From LDYB01 sp037442385 (GTDB taxonomy: Bacteria > Armatimonadota > Fimbriimonadia > Fimbriimonadales > GBS-DC), in contig JBBIQJ010000065.1 of NCBI GenBank assembly GCA_037442385.1, forward strand, positions 1 through 11,951: DNA of 11,951 bases. Direction: 5' to 3'. Shown here piece by piece: positions 6,643-11,951 of the stretch; positions within the stretch are counted from its first letter, which is position 1, and every line of letters starts with the position of its first letter. The notes under the pieces are model-generated. The model was not told the DNA's origin, did no database searches, and worked only from the letters and a program-made list of their open reading frames with translations. The position numbers and the translations under genes were made by a program.

Positions 6643-7047
6643 TCAGGCTCCCAGTCCCTTCTCCTTCAGGTATTCCCGATAGACGGCGACCGCCTGGGGC
6701 ATCGTGCTGGTGAGTTGCATAATCCCGCTCACGCGTCCCTTCGGCTGGATTTTGCGCTGGGTGAACGCCATCATCGCGTTTTCCTGCCCCATGTAGAGCT
6801 TATGGAACAGGTCTGCCGTGAGCGTTAGTGCGGCTTCTTCTTCACCTTCCGGTTTTTCGGTCAGCAGCTCCAGCTTGCCGCCGCGTGTGTCAATCCAGAA
6901 ATCGATGTCGGGCTGCTTGATGTGGATGGCAATCAGCATGTCCAGCTTCTGCCACCCTTCACGGATGACATCCACATTCCGCAGGCGATCAATGAACTCA
7001 AACACAAACGCCCGTGCCTGTTCTGGGTCTTTATAAGGGAACCCCAT
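6643..7047 (-). CDS. SCP2 sterol-binding-domain-like protein
   Basis: A 134-residue single-domain protein resembling the SCP2 sterol-carrier fold, which binds lipids or other hydrophobic ligands. The start is the ATG at 7047-7045, preceded by AAGGAGG about nine bases away; the upstream ATG at 7128 would add 27 basic residues without a ribosome binding site. Supporting features are the central strand WIDTRGGKLELL (51-62), the stretch ALTLTADLFHKLYMGQENAMMAFTQ-like segment (73-97) and KIQPKGRVSGIMQL (99-112), which match the usual order of SCP2 domains: strand, helix with a small-residue turn, and the final KIKGDM-type strand. No signal peptide is present. It is the first gene of an operon with the enolase-superfamily enzyme; a role as substrate or lipid binder for that enzyme is only inferred. 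Confidence 0.75.
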   Translation of the reverse strand: MGFPYKDPEQARAFVFEFIDRLRNVDVIREGWQKLDMLIAIHIKQPDIDFWIDTRGGKLELLTEKPEGEEEAALTLTADLFHKLYMGQENAMMAFTQRKIQPKGRVSGIMQLTSTMPQAVAVYREYLKEKGLGA

Positions 7048-7118
7048 CGTTGTGAACCTCCTTGGTTTAAGTGTTGACTGACTCTTTATTCGGAGGGTGG
7101 GCGCGATTTTCCTGCCAC

Positions 7119-7141
7119 CCCTGCACAAATGCGGGGCTTTT
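7119..7141 (+). terminator. Possible weak terminator-like hairpin in the divergent region
   Basis: CCCTGCA (7119-7125), loop CAAA, TGCGGGG (7130-7136) form a seven-pair stem with one T-G pair, followed by CTTTT. No plus-strand gene ends here, so it could stop antisense transcripts or be chance. Confidence 0.25.
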
Positions 7142-7180
7142 GCCGAAATTGAGCGTGTAGCAGGAGTCGGAACGGTTCTG

Positions 7181-7186
7181 TAGAAT
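7181..7186 (+). promoter_or_regulatory. Putative -10 box of the GTPase-like gene and glgA operon
   Basis: TAGAAT ends seven bases before the GTG at 7194, the same spacing as TACAAT before the ABC ATPase. The -35 region is not recognisable. It would give a leaderless GTG-started mRNA. Confidence 0.45.
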
Positions 7187-7193
7187 TGCGAGG

Positions 7194-7793
7194 GTGTCTA
7201 TGGATCAGGCGCTGGGTTTACGCAGAGCGGCTCAAGCGAAGCGGGAGGTGCAAACCCGTTTGGGGGCGCCCCTCGTTCATGCCCATTTGTTGCTGAGCGC
7301 TGAGGGAGGGGTTCAGGCGCCATCGTGTACGCTGCTGTGGCACTGGCGCGACTCGGCGCGCGGGCGTATGGGCTGGGATTTACAGGGGCGCCTGCATGTG
7401 GTAGGGCTTCCCCACCAGTTCTCGGCGCTGGAATTGAGTCAGTGGCGTGCCCTGTTTCGTGAGTGGTGGCTATGCGGGCGCACGCTGGAGATAATGACCT
7501 GCGCCGATGTGGGCTGGATCTGGCTCAATTCAGGGCAGAAGCTGATGGAGCGTCTGCGTCCGACACTCCACTGGCTCTGCAGAAACCAGCCTGAAATCCC
7601 GATAATTTTAGCAGGTCTCGGCGAATCGTCTATCGAGCGGATTCAGCGTTGGGCAACCGCGCGTTTCCCGCTCCAGTTCCTGAGACCGGACGCACTCTAC
7701 GGCGGAGCGGAGCGTAAGCGGAACGGCTACTATCGGCTTTTACGCTTGTGCCACGCTCCCACCTGTATCTCGGTCGTCAAGGAGGCTCTATGA
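7194..7793 (+). CDS. Unknown protein, possibly a degenerate small GTPase-like domain
   Basis: I do not recognise a named family for this 199-residue soluble protein. The stretch LHVVGLPHQFSALELSQW (67-84) followed by ADVGWIWLNSGQKLMERLRP (104-123) and PEIPIILAGLGES (133-145) recalls the order in MglA/SRPRB-type GTPases: a strand ending in GTPGQERF, a strand VVLVDSS, a helix, then a strand with NKxD. If the likeness is real, the G3 Asp, the G4 NKxD and a proper P-loop are all lost, so it would not bind GTP in the usual way. The start is either GTG 7194 (leaderless, after TAGAAT) or ATG 7200, which has GAGGG five bases upstream. The stop overlaps the glgA start as ATGA, so the two are translationally coupled. 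Confidence 0.7.
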   Translation: MSMDQALGLRRAAQAKREVQTRLGAPLVHAHLLLSAEGGVQAPSCTLLWHWRDSARGRMGWDLQGRLHVVGLPHQFSALELSQWRALFREWWLCGRTLEIMTCADVGWIWLNSGQKLMERLRPTLHWLCRNQPEIPIILAGLGESSIERIQRWATARFPLQFLRPDALYGGAERKRNGYYRLLRLCHAPTCISVVKEAL

Positions 7794-9289
7794 ACCGTTC
7801 AATGCGCGTTCTACTGGTTTCGGCGGAGGTAGCGCCCTATGCTAAGGTGGGCGGATTGGCTGATGTGGCAGGCTCCCTTCCCAAAGCGCTCCATCAGCTG
7901 GGACACGATGTACGAGTTCTCATGCCCGCTTATCCGATGGTAACCCAGAGCGAGCGCTGGAGCGTCCGCCCCCTGCGCGAGTTCCATGTTGCCATTCATC
8001 CTGACTGGCACGAAACCGCCACCCTGTATGCTGTCGAATCAGCGCCTGTGCCCACCTATCTGCTCCGGGTGGGCGCATGGTTCGATAACGCCACCGAATC
8101 CACCCGAATTTATGCTGTAGACCCCAGAGCTTACATCGCTTTCTGCCATGCCGTCGTGCAAATGACCACCGAGATGGCAGACGAGTGGATTCCGCAAATC
8201 GTACACTGCAACGATTGGCACACGGCGCTGATTCCGGTGTTGCTTCGTGTGAAGCCGCAGCCTTTCTATTCGGCTATCGCAAGCGTTTATACGATTCACA
8301 ACCTGGCGTTTCAGGGCGTATTTGAGCGCGAGCTGTTCGCGGAGATGGGCTTGCCTGAGACGCTCTTCGATATCGAAGGGCTGGAGTTTTATGGCAAAGT
8401 GAACCTAATGAAGGGCGCATTACTCTTCAGCGACTATGTGAACACGGTCAGCCCGACCTATGCCCAGGAGATTCAGACTCCCGAATACGGCGAGCAGCTG
8501 GAAGGGGTTTTGCGCCGTCTGGACGCTGAAGGCAGGCTAACGGGCATCCTGAACGGCATCGACTATGAGGAGTGGAACCCCCAAACCGACCCACATATTC
8601 CCGCGCACTATTCCGCAGAGGACCTGTCGGGCAAGGCGGTGTGCAAGGCGCAACTGCAGACCGAATGTGGCTGGCAACCTGACCCATCAAAAGCGGTGAT
8701 CGGGCTGGTGTCGCGCCTGACCGACCAGAAGGGGCTGGACCTCCTCAAGGCGATAGGAGCGCGCATTTTGCAACTGCCTGTGCAGCTGGTGGTGCTGGGC
8801 ACAGGCGACCCAGCCTATGAGCGCTACTTCCGCTCTCTGCACAAACGCCACCGCGCGAAGGTGCATGCCACTATCGGTTTCGACAACGCGCTGGCACACC
8901 GCATTTATGCGGGTTCTGACATGTTTCTGATGCCCTCGCGGTTTGAGCCGTGTGGTTTAGGACAAATGATAAGTTTGCGATATGGAACAATCCCCATAGT
9001 GCGGCAGACAGGCGGCTTGGCGGATAGCATCACACCCTACGACGCGGAGCGCGAAGCAGGCAACGGCTTCGTGTTTCGCGCCTATCAGCCCGAAGCGCTC
9101 TATAAGGCGGTGGAGCAGGCGGTTCAGGCGTTTGGGCAAACGGAACGATGGAGCCTCCTTGCAAAGCGTGTGATGCAGGAAGACTGGTCGTGGGCGCGAT
9201 CTGCGGGCGCGTATGCCGAGCTCTACGCGCACGCTCTGCAGGCGCGCGCCCGAACTGCCATCCCAACCGTGCAACCTGCCGCGCGATGA
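7790..9289 (+). CDS. glgA: Glycogen (starch) synthase, ADP-glucose type, GT5
   Basis: Transfers glucose from ADP-glucose to the non-reducing end of alpha-1,4-glucan in the cytoplasm, the chain-building step of glycogen synthesis. The ATG at 7790 has AAGGAGG five bases upstream; the earlier in-frame ATG at 7748 lies inside the previous gene and has no site. The 499-residue protein starts with MRVLLVSAEVAPYAKVGGLADV, containing the KVGGL ADP-glucose loop (Lys19). It has HCNDWHT (139-145), TIHNLAFQG (168-176), the second-domain start VIGLVSRLTDQKGLD (303-317), and RFEPCGLGQ (384-392) with the catalytic-site Glu385/386 region, followed by VRQTGGLADSI (404-414). Length is slightly above the usual 475-480 because of an Ala/Arg-rich tail. 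It overlaps the upstream gene by four bases. No other glycogen genes are present in the window. Confidence 0.97.
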   Translation: MNRSMRVLLVSAEVAPYAKVGGLADVAGSLPKALHQLGHDVRVLMPAYPMVTQSERWSVRPLREFHVAIHPDWHETATLYAVESAPVPTYLLRVGAWFDNATESTRIYAVDPRAYIAFCHAVVQMTTEMADEWIPQIVHCNDWHTALIPVLLRVKPQPFYSAIASVYTIHNLAFQGVFERELFAEMGLPETLFDIEGLEFYGKVNLMKGALLFSDYVNTVSPTYAQEIQTPEYGEQLEGVLRRLDAEGRLTGILNGIDYEEWNPQTDPHIPAHYSAEDLSGKAVCKAQLQTECGWQPDPSKAVIGLVSRLTDQKGLDLLKAIGARILQLPVQLVVLGTGDPAYERYFRSLHKRHRAKVHATIGFDNALAHRIYAGSDMFLMPSRFEPCGLGQMISLRYGTIPIVRQTGGLADSITPYDAEREAGNGFVFRAYQPEALYKAVEQAVQAFGQTERWSLLAKRVMQEDWSWARSAGAYAELYAHALQARARTAIPTVQPAAR

Positions 9290-9292
9290 GGG

Positions 9293-9317
9293 GGTTCCAA
9301 CGCACAAACGAGGAACC
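9293..9317 (+). repeat. Short inverted repeat between glgA and the small membrane gene
   Basis: GGTTCC (9293-9298) and GGAACC (9312-9317) are exact reverse complements with 13 bases between. The right arm overlaps the only ribosome-binding-like sequence here, GAGGA (9310-9314). Six pairs could be chance. Confidence 0.35.
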
Positions 9318-9329
9318 GAATGAACACGC

Positions 9330-9581
9330 ATGAACTGGAGCGTGGCGCCCCGCATCACAGGGGGGCTTGGCTGTATGCTGGTGCTGGTGCTCGGAATCGT
9401 TTCGGGCATCGACCCCGTGCTTTGCACCATCCGTGGACTTATCGGGGGCATGGTCGGGTGGATTGCTGGCGCACTGTGGGCGTTCTGGATGAGCCAGCTG
9501 ATGCCGCCCGAACCACCGCAAAGCGAATCCACCCCCGAAACCCTATCGGAGCCATCCGACGACGAGGCGGACACCGCTTAA
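9330..9581 (+). CDS. Small two-helix membrane protein upstream of the sigma factor
   Basis: No family is recognised. The 83 residues hold two hydrophobic segments, about 11-26 and 33-56, the second Gly/Ala/Trp rich (GGMVGWIAGALWAFWM), and then a Pro-rich acidic tail (59-83) that should lie on the same side as the N-terminus, probably the cytoplasm. The first in-frame start is the ATG at 9330, after an in-frame TGA at 9321. GAGGA is about 15 bases upstream, which is long; it fits the out-of-frame ATG at 9320 better, so the start remains uncertain. Stop and sigma start are 17 bases apart, so the two genes are likely co-transcribed. A role in tethering or controlling the sigma factor is possible from position only. 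Confidence 0.65.
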   Translation: MNWSVAPRITGGLGCMLVLVLGIVSGIDPVLCTIRGLIGGMVGWIAGALWAFWMSQLMPPEPPQSESTPETLSEPSDDEADTA

Positions 9582-9598
9582 GATAGAGGGAGGCTGCT

Positions 9599-10375
9599 AT
9601 GGACGCTTATCAGCTTGCAGACGCTTGGCGCAACTTCAAGGTCTACGGCGACATGGAAAGCCGTGAACAGATTATTCGCCATTATGCCCATCTGATCAAA
9701 CTCACAGTGGCGCGTGTCGTGCCCTATCCGCCTGCGGGCATGGAGTGGGAGGACCTGTATAGTCATGGCGCCATCGGCTTGATTCGCGCGGTGGATACCT
9801 ACGACCCGACCCGGAATGTGAAATTTGAGACCTATGCGATTGCGCTGATTCGAGGCGCCGTGCTGGAAGCGTTGCGCTCGGAAGATTGGGTGCCGCGCTC
9901 CGCACGCGACAAGCTCCGTGCCCTGGAGCGTGCATGGGTGCAGCTGGAAGCCCAGCTGGGGCGCCCCCCCACTGAGGAAGAGACCGCTGAAGCAATGGGA
10001 ATCTCGCTGGAAGAATATCGCCAGCTCCTGATCGATTATGCCCGTACGAACCTCATCTCGCTCGATAGCTGCCTTGTAAACGGCGACGAGGACAACGAAA
10101 ACGGCAACTCGCTTGCTGAGGTGTTGACCGCCTACGAAGACCCCTACGAGGAGCTGATGGAGCGTGAACAGATGCGTGCGCTGCAGCAGGCGATTGAGAG
10201 CCTCTCGGAACGCGAACAGCGGGTAATTCAGCTCTACTACTACGAAGGTCTCACCTTCAAGGAGATTGGTCAGGTGCTGGGCATTTCCGAGTCGCGGGTC
10301 TACCAGCTGCATACGCGTGCGATTGCGCGTATGCGGGAGCAGTTGTGCAACGCGCTGGGCATCCCCATGGAGTGA
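9599..10375 (+). CDS. RNA polymerase sigma factor, FliA/WhiG type
   Basis: Alternative sigma-70 family factor that directs RNA polymerase to a dedicated promoter class; relatives control flagellar genes (FliA, SigD) or sporulation (WhiG). The 258 residues match the FliA/WhiG length. Region 2 spans about 20-92, with EDLYSHGAIGLIRAVDTYDP (51-70) and KFETYAIALIRGAVLEALR (75-93). Region 3 is about 98-150 (GRPPTEEETAEAMGIS). Region 4 is about 188-250 with SLSEREQRVIQLYYYEGLTF-type start (201-220) and a helix-turn-helix KEIGQVLGISESRVYQLHTR (221-240). The VYQLHTRAI end of the recognition helix is typical of this group. The ATG has AGGGAGG upstream. The insert NGDEDNENGN (161-170) between regions 3 and 4 is acidic. 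No flagellar gene is in view, so the exact role (motility or development) is open. Confidence 0.93.
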   Translation: MDAYQLADAWRNFKVYGDMESREQIIRHYAHLIKLTVARVVPYPPAGMEWEDLYSHGAIGLIRAVDTYDPTRNVKFETYAIALIRGAVLEALRSEDWVPRSARDKLRALERAWVQLEAQLGRPPTEEETAEAMGISLEEYRQLLIDYARTNLISLDSCLVNGDEDNENGNSLAEVLTAYEDPYEELMEREQMRALQQAIESLSEREQRVIQLYYYEGLTFKEIGQVLGISESRVYQLHTRAIARMREQLCNALGIPME

Positions 10376-10415
10376 GGCAGGGGGTTGCCCGCCGGCGTCG
10401 AATCGTTGGCGTGCG

Positions 10416-10748
10416 ATGAGTGATGAGCGCACGGGAGGGTTGTCGCCCCTGCTGAATGTGGGCTTCTACAATTTCGTGCTGACGGACAAAGTGGTGGCGC
10501 TGGTGCGGAGCGATTCGGCGCCCATCAAGCGTCTGATTCAGCAGTTGCGTCGGGAGGGCACGCGCCTGATTGACGCAACTCAAGGGCGTCGCACGCGCTG
10601 TGTGGTGTTTCTCAGCAGCGGTCAGGTGGTGCTGTCGGCGCTTACGCAAGAGACTCTAGCGAAACGCTTACTCCGTGCGACCGCCGCGCTGGAGGCTTCG
10701 GAAGAAGAGCTGGAATCGCTTGCCTCAGAGGAGAGCGATGGGGTATAA
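10416..10748 (+). CDS. remA: RemA-like extracellular-matrix regulator (DUF370)
   Basis: Member of the RemA/DUF370 family. B. subtilis RemA is a ring-forming DNA-binding activator of biofilm matrix and osmoprotection genes. The 110 residues show the family pattern: LLNVGFYNFVL (12-22), KVVALVRSDSAPIKRLIQ (25-42) and LIDATQGRRTRCVVFLSSGQ (51-70), with the DNA-binding Arg pair at 58-59. The N-terminus is about eight residues longer than usual, and the C-terminus has an acidic tail (about 92-108). Position 25 is Lys where I recall the B. subtilis protein having an important Arg. The ATG at 10416 is the only good start; no strong Shine-Dalgarno sequence precedes it. It lies 40 bases after the sigma gene. 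The TAA stop sits inside the TATAAT box of the tRNA-Gly promoter. Confidence 0.9.
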   Translation: MSDERTGGLSPLLNVGFYNFVLTDKVVALVRSDSAPIKRLIQQLRREGTRLIDATQGRRTRCVVFLSSGQVVLSALTQETLAKRLLRATAALEASEEELESLASEESDGV

Positions 10749-10749
10749 T
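10720..10749 (+). promoter_or_regulatory. Promoter of tRNA-Gly
   Basis: TTGCCT (10720-10725), an 18-base spacer and a perfect TATAAT (10744-10749) precede the tRNA by ten bases, so the primary transcript would have only a few extra 5' bases. The promoter lies in the 3' end of the remA-like gene and includes its stop codon. Confidence 0.75.
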
Positions 10750-10759
10750 TATGCGTCGA

Positions 10760-10833
<74 letters not shown>

Positions 10834-10934
10834 GATTGGAGTGCAACCTCCACAGAAACCCCCTCTATTGCGATTCATGCTCCTATCTCCGCTGGCGAAA
10901 AGTCGTGCAGAGCCTCAGTCTGCCTCCCAGTCTT

Positions 10935-11951
10935 CTAAGCCGCCCTATCCGATCTCGATGGCGTCCATCGCATCAGCACCGCGCGCAACGCCTCCAGCGT
11001 GAACGGCTTGCTGAGGTAATCGTCCATGCCCGCCTCGAGGCACTGCTCCCGGTCGGATTGCATTGCGTTCGCCGTGAGCGCAATCACCACCTGACGCTTG
11101 CCCGTCCCCTGCTCACGGGCGCGTAGCAAACGAGTTACTGTCAAGCCATCCATGAGGGGCATCTGCACATCCATCAGCACCACATCAAACGAGTCACGCG
11201 CGAGAATCTCCAACGCCTGTTGACCGTTTTCGGCAACGGTAATATCACATCCCAGCTTCTGGAGCATGCGTACCGCTACCTTCTGATTGACGCTGTTATC
11301 TTCCACGAGCAGCACTCTGAGTCCTTCCAGAGAGGTTGGCTCCACAGCCGAGGCGTTGGCTTCGGGGACCTCTGCGCCCCCTTGAACAATCGGCAAAGAC
11401 ACCTCGAACCAGAAGCAGCTGCCCTCTCCTGGCTGACTGACAACCCCGATTCGTCCGCCCATCAGTTCCACCAGCCGCTTGCAGATTGCCAACCCCAGCC
11501 CTGTGCCGCCATAGCGGCGGGTGATGGAGTTATCCGCCTGCGTGAAGGAGTCGAAAATGCTCATCTGCTTATCGGGCGGAATGCCAATCCCCGTGTCCTG
11601 TACCTCAAAGCGGAGCCATACATGGTTCTGCGCAGGCGTTTGCGACTCAACACGGCGAACCTGCACCACAATTTCGCCTTTCTCGGTAAACTTGATGGCG
11701 TTGCCGACAAAGTTCAGCAGGATCTGGCGCAGGCGGTGGGGGTCGCCCAGCACTCTGACAGGCAGCTCGGCTTTCAGTTCTGTGCGGAGCGTAAGCCCCT
11801 TTCTGCGTGCGGCAGGTCCCATGATGGACACGACTTCCTCTACCAGAACTGCAGGCGTTATCGGAAGCGTCTCCAGCACCATCTTGCCCGCTTCGATTTT
11901 GGAGAAGTCGAGGATGTCGTTAATCAAGTTCAGGAGAGTCCTGGCGCTGAG
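10935..11951 (-). CDS. Hybrid sensor histidine kinase / response regulator (partial, N-terminus beyond right edge)
   Basis: C-terminal 338 residues of a membrane or soluble two-component kinase with a fused receiver. The frame is open to the edge and begins inside the dimerisation helix (LLNLINDILDFSKIEAG), so the phosphorylated His lies outside. The HATPase_c domain follows: N-box LLNFVGNAIKFTEKGEI near 78-94, G1 DTGIGIP near 119, F-box region SFTQADNSITRRYGGTGLGL near 135-154. After a linker of about 20 residues comes a receiver domain (about 210-328) with VEDN acidic pair, phospho-accepting Asp near 261 (LMDVQMP), Thr near 293 (LTAN) and Lys near 315 (SKPF). There is no Hpt domain after it, since the stop follows soon (TAG at 10937-10935). 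All catalytic motifs seen are intact. The signal and output are unknown; it is convergent with the tRNA-Gly gene. Confidence 0.95.
   Translation of the reverse strand, partial: LSARTLLNLINDILDFSKIEAGKMVLETLPITPAVLVEEVVSIMGPAARRKGLTLRTELKAELPVRVLGDPHRLRQILLNFVGNAIKFTEKGEIVVQVRRVESQTPAQNHVWLRFEVQDTGIGIPPDKQMSIFDSFTQADNSITRRYGGTGLGLAICKRLVELMGGRIGVVSQPGEGSCFWFEVSLPIVQGGAEVPEANASAVEPTSLEGLRVLLVEDNSVNQKVAVRMLQKLGCDITVAENGQQALEILARDSFDVVLMDVQMPLMDGLTVTRLLRAREQGTGKRQVVIALTANAMQSDREQCLEAGMDDYLSKPFTLEALRAVLMRWTPSRSDRAA

Noticed and set aside
9578..10432. Minus-strand open frame of 284 codons opposite the sigma factor gene
   Set aside because: The plus-strand frame holds all sigma regions; the minus frame has no family pattern.
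10834..10934. Terminator between tRNA-Gly and the hybrid kinase gene
   Set aside because: Only a five-pair hairpin (TGGAG/CTCCA) with no T run is seen; nothing else in this 101-base stretch is supportable.

Overview
The window looks like a chromosomal stretch of a moderately GC-rich bacterium. It carries a complex I subunit, a bacterial glycogen synthase, a FliA/WhiG-type sigma factor, a RemA (DUF370) regulator and a tRNA-Gly with an encoded CCA. This mix would suit Armatimonadota or a neighbouring phylum, but that placement is a low-confidence inference from gene content. I see no phage, insertion sequence, CRISPR array or other mobile element.

Layout from left to right. At 1-1454 (minus) lies nuoN, cut by the left edge. 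A 229-base divergent region follows. At 1684-3378 (plus) is an exported beta-propeller-like protein. At 3397-5173 (plus) is an ABC exporter pair: an ATPase and an ABC-2 permease separated by one base. At 5259-5474 (plus) is a small unknown protein whose ribosome binding site lies in a perfect 10-base inverted repeat. A strong hairpin terminator at 5481-5510 separates it from a convergent two-gene operon at 7047-5511 (minus), with an SCP2-like protein first and an enolase-superfamily enzyme second. A 146-base divergent region follows.

The longest co-directional run is 7194-10833 (plus): an unknown protein resembling a degenerate small GTPase, glgA (ATGA overlap), a small two-helix membrane protein, a FliA/WhiG-type sigma factor, a RemA-like regulator, and a tRNA-Gly(TCC) with its own promoter. 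At the right edge (10935-11951, minus) is the C-terminal part of a hybrid histidine kinase.

The most distinctive signals are two. First, the genes that head transcription units (nuoN, the ABC ATPase, the GTPase-like gene) have a -10-like hexamer 7-9 bases before the start codon and no usable Shine-Dalgarno sequence in the predicted transcript, while internal genes have strong ones; this suggests leaderless mRNAs. Second, glycogen synthase, an alternative sigma factor and a biofilm-type regulator form one compact cluster, which may link carbon storage to a developmental or surface programme. That link is a hypothesis.
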